Part shown: piece by piece, positions 21,301-31,599 of the stretch | Position numbering within the stretch: the stretch's first letter is position 1 | Layout of the letters: the number at the start of each line of letters is the position of its first letter | From: Candidula unifasciata | Lineage: Eukaryota > Mollusca > Gastropoda > Stylommatophora > Geomitridae | NCBI GenBank assembly: GCA_905116865.2 | Contig: CAJHNH020002046.1 | Coordinates: forward strand, 62,501 to 126,500 | DNA: 64,000 nt | Direction: 5' to 3' | Notes under the pieces: model-generated | Databases searched by the model: none | The model's input: only the letters and a program-made list of their open reading frames with translations | What the model was told of the DNA's origin: nothing | Position numbers and translations under genes: made by a program

Positions 21301-24300
21301 TTCTTTCAAAACATCATGATGATTTTAATCTTCTCTGTCCATGGTGTTATCTCTCTTACTCAGTCACGAAGAAAAGCAGTGAAGCTTTTGAACTGAAATC
21401 TTACAGACTAAACTGAAGAAATACTAGGACTTGTTGCATGATCTGAGCATTGAGGAGAACTGGCATTAGGCCCTGAAAGCTGAGGTATTTTGGCCACATT
21501 ATCGGACTAATCTAGTGTGCCTGACTAAGCTTAAAATGTACCAAAATACAAAACATGTTGACTGGTGCATTTGAGTAATATCCTCCACCTGGTGGACTGT
21601 TTGGGACTGAAAAAGTTAAAGAGAAGTATTTTGTTTCTTAAATTGTCATTACTGCTTTTATCGGACCCCTTTTTTAAATGACAGAGTGGGTAGAGAAAAG
21701 GAGGGAATGACTGTCTTGAGCCTATCCTATAACCACCAACAAATTACACTGCCTGTTTCCTTCTTAGTAACTATGGTTTCTCTCCCTCCCCCCCCCCCTT
21801 TTGTCGTGAAGTGAGCAGCCAACCCTACACGATGGACGAGTCGTGATGGTGACTTCCCTAAGCGGGCAGTCATATTTCAAACTTAAACTCGTCCAGAGGG
21901 GTATATAGTCCCTTATATTGATATATACCTCTATCTGGTAATATATTCATTTCTAGACCCTCTAGTTGCTTTGATAAATCTTCATTTTCAAACTTGCAAC
22001 TGTAGGTTGAAGATTTCTGGTGTTTAATTCAGAAATTCCTGTAAGCCGGTTTACTCCTTGGGCATGAATACAGGGGACTTCTTTCCTAGAGACGCAGAGT
22101 TTAGATTTTAGCGGCATTCTCTCGCCTGATTCCTAAGTGTCAAGACGTGTATACAGTCTATATAGAAAATTGGCGCATTCAAAGTACCAGTTCTATATTG
22201 GAAGATTTCCTAAGCTTGGGTAAGTTGATTATAGTTTACGAGTACCATAATATATGTCTTTTTAAAGTTAGCCACTGCTACAGAGAGGGAAGATTCAGCT
22301 GTTTGATCGAACAGAGTTGGGCCGTTCTTGATGTCCAGAGATCAGGCTCCGAACTGTAAACCTTTCCCCGTGCAGACTAAATAGTTTGTGCTCTACACAA
22401 CCCACACCATTTGTAAAGATATTAAACCCTACAAGTAATTATTCTCTGACTAGACAAACAAAGTTTTGTGCCTCCTAACAAGAGATATGGAAACTGGGTC
22501 ATCTTTTAAGTTAACTGCTGTAACGTCAGAGTTAGACGCTCTGAGTCAAAAGTGTTTGTGACACAGATTCAGTGGGTGTGTAGTGGACAGCCTGTGGAGA
22601 CGTGAGATTTATATAGGTACTAACTGTATACATTGTATGTCTGCGAGTGCAGATGTGAGGGTGGAGAGAGGATGATCTATGTGTGGTAGTGTTTATCTAT
22701 CTCCACTATATACCTTGTTTCCTATCTGTTGCACTAATTTACAGACAGATAAATGAAAGGAGACATTGTCTCCTGTTCTTGAGAGTTACACTCTGAGGAA
22801 TAGAGAAGGGTAGCAGAGGTGGGGTGAGCTGCTGTGTGATTAAAGTGATTACTAATTCTGAGTTCTTTCCTGACAGGATGATACCTCCTTAGAGATCAGG
22901 CAGACGAATCACAGTCCAGCCAACAACCACTAGCCCATATCATTCTGAACACCAAGCATACCCAAAAGTCCTGCCCATTGTGCCACTACCTCAACATGGC
23001 AAGAGCTTGTTTGTGAGTTCCAGGACTAGTGGTCAATTGCAGACACCTCTGTCATCAATCCAGAGAACCAGTCACCAAGAGCTTTGTTGGGCTCTGATGC
23101 AGTTCTTGTGTCCTGACCTGTGAGAGAGTCAGCGGGCACCACAGTCTCCAAGAGGCTTGTTGGGTTCCTATGTAGTTCCTGTGTCCTCATTTGTAAGACA
23201 GTCAACTTGTACCAGATCAAATCGAGGCATAGCTACCTATTGAATCATCCACAGTCAAATCACCATGGACTGAGGACAGCAGGGACCTACGAACTGGGAT
23301 AAGTGATCTATTAATTACAATCATGCTCTCTTCCCACAGCACCTTGTGATTTCGATGATGAACTCATGTAAAAATCAAGAACATTTGGCTGCTTCAATAT
23401 CTGGGTTGTGTCATTGATTCCTGAACTTCATTCACTGATTATCAAGTCATTTATTTTTGTATTTATTTTGTACTTATTACATGCAAAAATGTTCATGGCT
23501 GACTTGGGTGTCCCTGTTTCACCATTCTAACTGTCCAGCTTTTATGTTTGTGTGAATAATAAGTGTAATCTGTGTTAACATGGCTATGATAGTATACTAT
23601 CATAACCTGGGGGCTACCTTTTTATAGTAGTGGGGGTGTCCAGCCAAGTGTGCCTAGGAATATTATAAATTTTGTATTGCCAAAGTTTGAGTTGCCATAC
23701 TCCTGAAATAAGTTGAGCGTATATTGGCCACGGGATATCCCTTAGACCAATACGAGCCAACAACTCAACATAATTATTTCAGAGTGCTGTTGGTTCTTAA
23801 GGAGAAATCCTAAAATCAGGCACGTGACAGGAGCAGTAAGTGACACCTTTCACAATAACACTATATTTAAAACTGCCTTTATATTTCTGTGAGAAGCTAG
23901 GCCTAACAATCCATAAGGGAGAGAACAAAAATAATGAGAATAAATAGTAATCTGGTTACTCTTAATGGTATCCCACTGAGCAGTAATATAGATATAGATG
24001 GGGGAAACTGATAGAGATATTAAAATACGAACAAAAAACGCAAGAGGAGCTTTCACAGCACTAGGAAATTTGCTGAGGTTGACAGAAATTAAAACTAATA
24101 CTTAAACTTAACATTTTTATTTCTACAGTCAAACCAGTACAACCAGTACTGTTGTATGAAGCGGAAACATTAACTACAACTAGGGCAACTACTAATAAAT
24201 TACAAACATTCATTAACTAGTGTCTGCGCAGAATAGACGGAATTAAATGGTGTGACAGAATCAATAATGGTGAGCATTGGGACAGATTAAACAAGTTCCA

Positions 24301-27300
24301 GTAGACCAAAAAGTGAAGAAAATATACTAGCATTAGACAGGTCACAAGATGAGAAAATCTGAGAACAATATAGCTTCAATGTCTTTGCATTGGAACCCAT
24401 AGGGGCACATAAATAAAGCAAGACACAAAAAAAAACATGCAGAAAGGAGCTACAGAGTAAAGTTAAAAAGATGGGGGAGGATATGGGGACAGCTGCATGC
24501 AACAGCGAAGGACAGAATAACCTGGTATGTAAATTGAGGGATAGAAGGCAGAAGAAATGACTAATTTAGTGTGCCTGACTATACATAAGATGCACAAATA
24601 TACAAAAGACTGGTGCACACAAATAATATCTCTGGTGCATTGTTTGCCACTGAAAGAGTTTAAGAAGTATTTTGTTTTCTTAAAACTGCCATTACTGCTT
24701 TTATCTTACCACTTTTTTAAGCACACAGTGGGTAGGGAAAAAGAGGGAGTGGGTGTCCTGAGCAAATTCACTATTAAAATTATACTGTCTAGTTTCCTTC
24801 TTAGTAACTATACATTTTTCTTCAAAATAACAGTATATCTAAAACTCTACCTTTATATTTCTGCGAGAATTCTTCAATATCTTTGATGGAGACCTTTCGG
24901 AAGTGGAGTCTCCAGTACTGTTGCCAGTCCATGTTTTCGTCAAGTATGACTTCCTCACCAACACTTCCTTTGAAACAAAAAACAAATGCGATAGAGCCAT
25001 GAGTGACATAAATTACATTCAGCCATGCTGGTGCTGTGAGCTGACAAAGATTAATGTAAAACGGATGAGGCAGCCCTTCATGAAACAGATGAAAATTAAA
25101 CTAATAAACGGATTAGAAATCAAACACTGCTGGCTACCAACACATCCAATGGTAGGATTTGGGTAATCATCGGTTAAGGGCCAGGTTTACTTTCTCCGCT
25201 GAAGCATTTGTCTTACAGAGTTCTGCGATTGCAACATAAACCAGGCAAAAAAGCTGTCTAACAGTAACAATCCAACTTGTTACTAACTTCAAACAGTCAA
25301 AAACAGCGGCGGGTGAAAGGTCACAAACAACTTCAAAGCACTTCACATGATGATGATGGTGATGTAAAATGTTCTGTCTACTAATTCCACCTAACAGTCT
25401 TTAATACTTATTTATTTCCTACATGCTCAATCAAAATCTAAAGCTGCATCAAGAACACTATTTAAAAAAATGGCTATTTGCTTAGCCACATTTCCCATTA
25501 GTAGTACCATAACATATACTTTTCTTTACATTCAACAAAATACTGTTTTATCTTAAAAACCCTGTACTGTTGTAAGAGACCACACATGGTCTCCCCAAAA
25601 CTTGTGACGAATCATGTCCTTATAAAGAGGAAACTGCTATACACCAGAAACGTAAGGAGCATTTCTACTGCATCCTACCTGGACAACGCCTTAGTTCAGA
25701 CCAACTAATCACTAAGTACTAAATACAACACAAAATGGGACCATACAGATGAACAGAAAGAATGGAAAAGATGTGCACAAATACAACTAAACATAAAAAT
25801 CAAAGTCTTGAGCAAACAGAAAACTTTAAAAAAAATCCTAAATGTGACTACAAAACTCAACAGGCAAGATAACAGAGCTGGTAAACATACAAGGTCAACA
25901 GGAAACTATTGTAAACAACCAAGGTCAACAGGAAACCATTGTAAACAACCAAGATAAACAGGAAACCATTGTAAACAACCAAGGTCATAAGAAAACCATT
26001 GTAAACAACTAAGGTAAACAGGAAACCATTGTAAACAACTAAGATAAACAGGAAACCATTGTAAACAACTAAGATAAACAGGAAACCTTTGTAAACAACC
26101 AAGGTCAACAGGGAACCATTGTAAACAACCAAGGTTAACATGAAATCTCTGCTGGAATATCAGTTTTTGTTGTAATTAGTACTCTGTTAATAAAGACTCT
26201 GCTCCAAACATTCTGGTCGAAACATTCAGTTGTAATTATCTACATCTTCTCCATTACCTCTGCGTTCGTTGGTTCGTTGAAAAAAAAAACAAGTACTAGT
26301 CTCCCTAACCAGCTCCTAGAGTGAGCGGCGATTGCGTCTGCTGAGCTCTCAGTCCTTTCATTTTTTGGTTCACCCCATCTCGGGGAATCTCAGAGTTCGC
26401 CGGAAAGCTTAACAGTACAGGGGTGTTACTGTGTGAAATAAGCACTGACAAACTCTGACCCTAACCACCATGATACTGGTCTTTTCCTGTGAACACTTGG
26501 ATTTCCAGAGATGGGGTGAAATAAAATTTTAGTACCAACCTTTCTATTCATAGTTTGCATTGTATTTAGTTCTTCTTGGTATTAGCTCGACCGCAGTCAA
26601 CCTATACTCGTCATAACCAATCAGCAGCTGGTTTTACTATTCAGCACACGCAGTGCCTTTAAATATACTTCTCACTCACTCTCTTCTCTGTAGCCAAAAA
26701 ACTGGTATGCTAATAACACGTGTAGAGCCTCACACATCTGCTAATAATACTTATATAATATATGAACTGCCTAGATTTATAATCTAAATCAGTGTTTCTC
26801 AACTTTTCTTAGTCGCATCACCTTTTTTTTATTAAAAACTTTCCACAGTGCCCTAACCTAAGTAAAAGTATTCTTATGTAAGAGATTTTAAAAAAAAAAA
26901 ACTTGTGTATCTTCGAATATTTTGTGGCGCCCCTGTGAAGAGGTCACGGCTCCCTGGGGCGCACATTTTGGGAATCACTGCTCTAACTATTACATTCATC
27001 AAGTTTTATAGCAGCTGTTAGGAAATATATGGGAAAAAAAAACATAATCTAATATTAAATACTACTGCCACATTCAACAGCTAGTGAGCATAACATAAGA
27101 CGATATAAACTGAATCACTTTAGCTAAACATGTTAACTTTAACTAACAAACATTATGTTCCCAATAACGAGTATGCTTAGGATAATAAAAAAATTTTTGG
27201 TGTCTCCGAGGAGAAAATGAACAAACTAATAAACATTATCACAAGGCTACTGTTGAGGGGGAGTCGCTGTGGCACAGCGGCTAGACGATTGCTGCGGATC

Positions 27301-30300
27301 GTAAGGTTGTGGGTTCGCTCCCTGGCAGAGCCAGACTTTTTTCAAAAAATGACCTTTGGTTTCCAGGTTGACCCAGCCTTGAGTGGGTACCGGCTGCAGC
27401 TCCGGGAAGTAAAGGCGGCCGGTGTGATGCTGACATTACCCATCTTGTGCCGATTGCTCTATAAAATATAGGTCTAGCCCTATATGCCTAAAGGCGTGGA
27501 AAAGGGTCCTTTACTTTTTTACTTTACTGTAGAGGGCGGACAAGAGCACTTTGGATGGTGAGCCCGCAATGCGGCCAGCTGATATACTAAATCCTCAGAG
27601 ACAGAAAGATGTCTGCACAGATCAGGTGATGAGTGAATCTGCAACTTTGACCAGTCTGCAAGAAGAGCAAGTGAAAAGGAGAGAGGCTATACAAGAACAC
27701 TTGCAGGCGACAAAGAATAATACTAACAAATAAAATGGCCATTCGCTTGGCAACATCTTCCATTAGTTGTACAATAACATATACTTTTCTGTACATTAAA
27801 AAAAAATACTGTTTTATCTTAAAAACCCCGTACTATGGTAAGAGAAAACACATGGTCTTCCCAAATCCTGTGGTGAATCATGTCCTTATAAACTAACACA
27901 GAACTGGTTTCGCCAGAGACTACTTGCTGGGGGATATATCGAGGAGGACTATCTGAGCACTTGTGGACTGAGTAATCCATTGTGCAATAAAGATAATATG
28001 GTGGCTAATTAATTAACTGTATTCACAATAATTTATGATCCTAGGTTAAAATTTTTTTTGACAAGTTTGAGAACAGATGTCCACTGGACAGATTCAAGAT
28101 CTTATACGCAAATAAGACAGAAGACCAAGCAAGATAACCTATCCAAATTTATAAGAAAGCGCCGTTGGAACTACATCGGCCATGCACTCAGAATGGATGA
28201 GACAAGACTTCCCCATCAAGCCCTCATATGGACACCGGAAAGGGAGGGAGGGGGGGGCGGGAAGACCAAGAGATATCCTGCATAGTACTATCAACGGGAA
28301 AGGCTCAACCATGGGCCGAATGAACGTCCAAGACCTAAAACAGGTGGCAACAAACCGCCAGACACGGAGAACTATTACCTCTGCCCTATGCACTCCCTTA
28401 GGTTTAAGAGGAAAGACTAACTAACAATAATTTCCTTTTACCCGTCTCATCATACTCTGCCCTGCGTCCATCATCAGACAGAATGTTGTAGATCTGACTG
28501 AGAACCTGGAACTTTTTGGTGGCAACATCTTTGTCTGTGTCAGAGACTCGATCCGGGTGGTAGGCCAGAGATTTCTTGTAGTAACCTTTCTTTACTGAAA
28601 ATCACAACATAAATGTCATACTAGCAGGTCAAGTGGAAAATTTCAATATTTAGCTATTTCCATTTTAGCAATTTTAAGCTATTATTTCAGCATACACACA
28701 GGTTTCACATAAGTAGTTCACCACTGTGCCCATGTGGGCTGTGTGTGCAAACTGCAGAACATGCCCTGCAAGCCTGTTCCCCCCCCCCCCCCTCCTACCT
28801 TTTTTGTTGTTGTTGAAAATCAGCTGCTTATCTTTTACAGGACTTTGCAGAACCAAATCCAGCATTTTTGTTTGTTGTGGTTTCTCTAGGCAAACTTACG
28901 ACCAGCAGTTTATCACTGCTTTTCGGACGGTCGGCTCTCGATACCACTTCGAAACCAATGCAAGGCAGTCTGCCGCCAAATCACAAGCAGCTGGGATCAA
29001 ACCTGGCACTCCGGCATTATAAAGCTCTCCACAACACCTAAGCCACTGTCCCTTGTTACAGCTCATTAAAAAAGGCAATACTGGCTCAAAGAATCAACTA
29101 CATACTCGAGAGTTATATACAACTAAAATGTAACACATCCCCCCCCCCCCCCCCCAAAAAAAAAAAAACCAGTCAATTTTATGACAATAACTCATCTGTC
29201 GGTGTAAATCCGACAGCGATCGCAAAAAGCAGGCTATTCTATTATTTCCATGAGGCCTCAAATTCGTGTAAAAACATCCAATTATGTAACACATTTCTTT
29301 TCTTTGGCAGCAGATCTCTTTGTATTAATTTAGACAATGGTATGAGGGGCCGTCAACTGTTTATTAAACAATGGCAAACTACTGAATGTTTCTTCTAAGT
29401 CAGAGTGCATCTGCCTGAGAGGCAAGGAATCAACAATCTGCATACAAGTTAGACAGATCTGTAAAACGGATTTGCAGGTAACACTCAGGTTCGGAACAAG
29501 ACTTATGTCCAGAAATAGACAAACAGCCAGAACTTTCCGCCAGTTTAAAGCTAGCGAATGCGAAGAAGAAACTACTGGAAGTAAAACTGTCTAGTGAAAA
29601 GATGAACAGCAAATAAATGCTGGTTTTTGTAATGCCCCATACAGGATATGTAAATAACATTTTATCTTTATTATCTGTTCAGGCGTAAAATGACTATTTG
29701 TGACTAAGTTTTGCAGAGTTTGGGCATTGTCAAATTGTGGGGAAACTTATATACCTGGCTGGTCTAGTATCCGAAAAAGACAAATGGACAACTACATCAA
29801 ATGTCCTTTCCAAGTCATTTTTTTTTTGCAAACTTCTCTATCTGCCTCAAAGTGGCAAAAAAAAAAATGTTTCAGTTTCACAGGTAATTATGAATAATTA
29901 ACTATAAGGGCTGAATGTGTTGTAATTACCCCCCCCCCCTCCCCCCCCCCCACTTTTTTAGTGTGCTAAAAAAAGTTTTAAGGAGCTAAGTGATGCCCAT
30001 ATATAGAAATCGTTTTTAAGTGTTTGAATATACACTTAATATATTGCCAGTCAGCTCATTAACATTAATGTGCATATAAAGAAGACTTAGGCACCTTCAC
30101 CCAAACAAACTATGCATATGGGTTGTTTTGGCTCGACGGTCGCTTAGTGGGAGTTCACTCCCTTGGCTGCATTGCAAATACGGAGTGGAAAAGTCACGAA
30201 TCAAAAACAAGGTCAACATGGCAGTTAGACATCGAGCTCCGACTCACATTAGCAACCACGTTCTTGCGACCCAAGACTTAGTTGCCACGGATGTGACTCC

Positions 30301-31216
30301 TGCAAATCTATATGCCTTAATGACCGATAAGTTTGCATGGTTAGGGTTAGGGTTTGGGTTAGGGTTAGATGTGAAAATTTTGACGCAGGAGTTCCAAATA
30401 ATCACGCACAGTGACATACACACCCAAACAATTGAAGGACTGTGGATGCTACTCAAACGGACAATTCGCCATCCATTGGCCACCAGCCGTGCGCTATTGC
30501 CGTCATATTTAGGAGAATTCCAGTGGCGCCACTCCCACAAGCATCAGATTGTCGGCCATTATCTGGAACTCCTGCGTTAAACTTTTCAAATCTAACCCTA
30601 ATCCTAATCCTAACCCACACCCTAACCCTACACAACCGTAGGGTTGATGACAGGTAAGTATGTCATTTGTTTCGTTCCCTCTTTACGCTACGTATTTGCA
30701 ATGCAGCCAAGGGAGTGAACTCCGACTAAGCGACTGTCGGTTTTCCAGCTAGCGACCATTATTTAAAGGAGAGCCGTTGTTTTTAAGTGTATGTTCTATA
30801 CATTATATTAATTATTAAATAATATTATTTGCATTTCATTTGCCATTGAGCACATTATTTATTATTACACGTGTAAACAAGACTTGTGTCTTTCTAGCTC
30901 CAGTAAAAATATATGGTGGGTGGGTGGGGGGCGAGCGCATATATTATAGACATAATTTTTCACCGCTACTGTAATCTATCACTAAAAGTTAATAGACACT
31001 CTGTGTTGAGTGCCGGTTTCGTTTCTATTTAGACTGCGCAGAGCCCGGTGCCTTTTTTCTAGGATCATTTCATTATATCTATGAAAACTGATAACTATAA
31101 AATATAGTAACAATGTCACTACCCTCCTGCTTAGAAGCTTCCTTAGTGACGCCTAACACCTCGTAAAGGTTGGTAGTCTGAAAAAACTCCTTGCAGCTGT
31201 CGATCAGAAGCGGCAT
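18139..31216 (-). CDS. DNAJC9: DNAJC9 (J-domain co-chaperone / histone chaperone), five coding exons
   Basis: DNAJC9 is a nuclear J-domain protein that stimulates HSP70 ATPase and chaperones histones H3-H4. Coding exons are 31216-31123, 28594-28442, 24967-24851, 20618-20407 and 18336-18139. Each has GT-AG borders, junction phases are 1, 1, 1 and 0, and the joined frame is open for 257 residues (the human protein is about 260). The N terminus reads MPLLIDSCKEFFQTTNLYEV. The J domain covers about residues 15-85 with HPD at 44-46. The middle (about 85-190) has the family motif DWQQYWRLHFRKVSIKDIEEF. The C terminus has the helix NFFSQLEAKYGG and a lysine-rich tail. The start was chosen by length match to the family; the frame stays open upstream to an ATG at 31402, so a longer N terminus is possible. 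Introns are 2528, 3474, 4232 and 2070 bp and are full of transposons. No clear poly(A) signal was seen close to the stop. Identity rests on remembered family sequence; orthology is very likely. Confidence 0.93.
18996..19365 (-). mobile_element. Non-LTR RT C-terminal fragment in DNAJC9 intron 4
   Basis: The minus-strand peptides RRRILKSYVNPILIYRRKSW, YLEAAEMWFFRRIIRIL and RRRISTYFDHVLRMRKLEYI follow the RT C-terminal order (LLYGCETWT...AxEMWxxRRMLRI...FGHVLR). It is the same strand as the gene, broken by stops. Confidence 0.8.
19385..19590 (+). mobile_element. Repeat family E copy (DNAJC9 intron 4)
   Basis: It shows TTAGAGTACATCTGCCTGAA, AACAAGACTGAAGTCGAGAA, CAGAACTTTACACTGGAG and a GTGAATGCAAAGATGAAGAA end. 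Confidence 0.75.
19735..19905 (+). mobile_element. Repeat family E copy (DNAJC9 intron 4)
   Basis: It begins CTTCAAAGTCAGAGTGCATC and ends near GGTGAACAAAGAAAAAAGAA, with the interior partly diverged. Confidence 0.7.
20407..20618 (-). CDS. DNAJC9: DNAJC9 coding exon 4
   Basis: This 212-nt exon (acceptor CTGCAG|GTTCC, donor CAGAAG|GTAATG) enters in phase 1 and leaves in phase 0. It encodes an acidic helical segment with SSDELEDLKSVYLSSEGDL and EDEPRFVKILTDLIKEG, equivalent to the human EEPRIRNIIQQAIDAG part, and ends in a lysine-rich helix. Confidence 0.92.
21440..21530 (+). mobile_element. Small non-LTR fragment
   Basis: GCTGAGGTATTTTGGCCACA encodes the KLRYFGHI part of an RT C terminus. 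A similar fragment is at 44944-44965. Confidence 0.5.
21512..21775. repeat. Direct duplication, copy 1 (DNAJC9 intron 3)
   Basis: It matches 24555-24812 at moderate divergence: TAGTGTGCCTGACTA, GAAGTATTTTGTTT, ATTACTGCTTTTATC, AGTGGGTAG, TTTCCTTCTTAGTAACTAT. Confidence 0.85.
21776..24019. other. DNAJC9 intron 3 interior without recognised features
   Basis: It has a C-run at 21788-21800, an internal diverged duplication near 23040-23220 and a 20-bp perfect palindrome at 23585-23604 (TATGATAGTA/TACTATCATA). No exon, SINE or LINE was recognised. Confidence 0.4.
24020..24554 (+). mobile_element. LINE family F 3' end (antisense in DNAJC9 intron 3)
   Basis: It is colinear with 11560-12170: AAGAGGAGCTTTCACAGCAC, TTACAAACATTCATTAACTA, AATAGACGGAATTAAATGGT, GCATTGGAACCCATAGGGGC, ending GGCAGAAGAA. 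It has many stops. Confidence 0.8.
24555..24812. repeat. Direct duplication, copy 2 (DNAJC9 intron 3)
   Basis: It is the partner of 21512-21775 and follows the LINE end immediately. Confidence 0.85.
24851..24967 (-). CDS. DNAJC9: DNAJC9 coding exon 3
   Basis: This 117-nt phase 1-1 exon lies between TTTCAAAG|GAAG and AAAG|GTAGAG. It encodes the family-specific segment after the J domain (MDWQQYWRLHFRKVSIKDIE). In human DNAJC9 the matching segment reads DWEAYWRLLFKKISLEDI. Confidence 0.92.
25468..25626. repeat. Direct duplication, copy 1 (DNAJC9 intron 2)
   Basis: It matches 27731-27890: CATAACATATACTTTTCT, TACTGTTTTATCTTAAAAAC, GAATCATGTCCTTATAAA. Confidence 0.88.
25882..26147. repeat. 30-bp minisatellite, about 9 copies (DNAJC9 intron 2)
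   Basis: The unit AAGGTCAACAGGAAACCATT plus GTAAACAACC recurs every 30 bp from 25891. AAGATAAACA and AAGGTAAACA variants occur. Confidence 0.95.
26790..26980. mobile_element. hAT-type MITE (DNAJC9 intron 2)
   Basis: Termini are CAGTGTTTCTCAACTTTTC and TTTTGGGAATCACTG (inverted). The 8-bp flanks ATCTAAAT and CTCTAACT agree at 6 of 8 positions and resemble the hAT target consensus nTCTAGAn. Confidence 0.75.
27260..27524 (+). mobile_element. SINE family B (subfamily B1), reference copy with target-site duplication
   Basis: A box TGGCACAGCGG (27270-27280) and B box GGTTCGCTCCC (27312-27322) mark a tRNA-derived head. The body has GGTTGACCCAGCCTTGAGTG, GGTACC, AGTAAAGGCGGCCGG, then ATATAGGTCTAGCCCTATAT and a TCCTTTACTTTTTTACTT tail. 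Flanking TACTGTTGAGGG (27248-27259) and TACTGTAGAGGG (27525-27536) form a 12-bp duplication with one mismatch. It lies antisense in DNAJC9 intron 2. Confidence 0.9.
27731..27890. repeat. Direct duplication, copy 2 (DNAJC9 intron 2)
   Basis: Partner of 25468-25626. Confidence 0.88.
28058..28424 (+). mobile_element. Non-LTR RT C-terminal fragment (antisense, DNAJC9 intron 2)
   Basis: FIRKRRWNYIGHALRMDETR followed by LPHQALIWTPER continues, one frame over, as GRPRDILHSTINGKG...MGRMNVQDLKQVATNRQT, the GRPKxTWRRxxExE...A.DR part of the family. One frameshift lies at the G-run near 28250. The end abuts DNAJC9 exon 2. Confidence 0.82.
28442..28594 (-). CDS. DNAJC9: DNAJC9 coding exon 2 (HPD motif)
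   Basis: The acceptor is TTTTCAG|TAAAG and the donor is ACGG|GTAAAAG. The exon supplies J-domain helices II-IV, including KKGYYKKSLAYHPDRV. The HPD tripeptide that contacts HSP70 is intact, followed by KKFQVLSQIYNILSD. It is a phase 1-1 exon of 153 nt. Confidence 0.93.
28815..29050 (-). mobile_element. SINE family D copy (DNAJC9 intron 1)
   Basis: The minus-strand head GTGGCTTAGGTGTTGTGGAG has B box GGTTTGATCCCAG. The body is shared with 40922-41150, and the tail reaches GTCCTGTAAAAGATAAGC. Confidence 0.8.
29395..29575 (+). mobile_element. Repeat family E, clear copy (DNAJC9 intron 1)
   Basis: AAGTCAGAGTGCATCTGCCT, GAGGCAAGGAATCAACAATC, GTAAAACGGATTTGCAGGTA and CAGAACTTTCC end in GCGAATGCGAAGAAGAA, a GAA-type tail. 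Family length is about 180 bp with no coding capacity. Confidence 0.8.
30134..30739. mobile_element. Fold-back element with telomere-like arms and a degenerate IS1595/Merlin-type transposase fragment
   Basis: The 49-bp outer arms (30134-30182 and 30691-30739) are inverted with two mismatches. Inner arms begin with TTAGGG-like runs (30340-30369; CCCTAA form 30592-30631) followed by an inverted GACGCAGGAGTTCCA segment (30381-30395 and 30562-30576). Between them the plus strand encodes HTQTIEGLWMLLKRTIRHPL and ATSRALLPSYLGEFQWRHSH, resembling the C terminus of ISXO2/IS1595 and Merlin transposases (HTQ.IE..W...K...G..R.LL..YL.EF.WR). The catalytic region is absent, so it is non-autonomous. It lies in DNAJC9 intron 1. 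Confidence 0.7.
31123..31216 (-). CDS. DNAJC9: DNAJC9 coding exon 1
   Basis: This exon encodes residues 1-31 plus one base: the start codon and the first J-domain helix (LYEVLGVTKEAS). The donor is GAGG|GTAGTG at 31122. The 5' UTR above it keeps the same frame open up to 31402. Confidence 0.9.
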
Positions 31217-31436
31217 CTTGGATTTGTTTTCAGGCGATCCGCTTTTTCTTTTTCGTTGCCGCTTTTCCGGCGCGGGTTTTTCACTAGCAAGTACTTCCGC
31301 TGATAGGCGAACTTTAACTTCTGACCTCAGAAATTTGCATGAAGCTGTTGGAAAAATTATTTCTTTTTGGGACGAAGAGTTACTACTTCTATTGTTCGTC
31401 AACCCCTTGCAGGATGCAATTGTTAGTTTTTTTTAA
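31217..31436 (-). promoter_or_regulatory. DNAJC9 5' UTR / promoter-proximal region
   Basis: This GC-richer 220 bp directly upstream of the start codon has no stop in the DNAJC9 frame as far as an in-frame ATG at 31402. It is bounded at 31437 by a copy of repeat family A. No TATA box is obvious. An ETS-like CCGGAAG lies farther upstream near 32108. The transcription start cannot be placed from sequence alone. Confidence 0.4.
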
Positions 31437-31597
31437 ATCCCCACCGGGGGCTTTTGCCGGGTGGCCCTAAATATAGCCGGGCTTGAAATATGGCATAACG
31501 GCCGAAAGGGGTTTCCGGGACCTTTCCACGGGTGATTCCCATCCGTATGGTGGCACTTTGTGTCATCGGGTGTTATTCGCTTGTGTGGGTACAACAA
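31437..31597 (+). mobile_element. Repeat family A copy in the DNAJC9 promoter-proximal region
   Basis: CCCCACCGGGGGCTTTTGCC, TGGCATAACGGCCGAAAGGG, GGTGGCACTTTGTGTCATCG and GGGTGTTATTCGCTTGTG match family A. It starts about 220 bp upstream of the DNAJC9 start codon. Confidence 0.8.
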
Positions 31598-31599
31598 GG

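Noticed and set aside
21776..23830. LTR retrotransposon
   Set aside because: I looked for paired long terminal repeats and a gag/pol frame and saw neither; only a short diverged duplication near 23040-23220.
27260..27335. Functional tRNA gene
   Set aside because: A and B boxes are present but the acceptor and anticodon stems do not pair well, and the sequence continues as a SINE with many copies.
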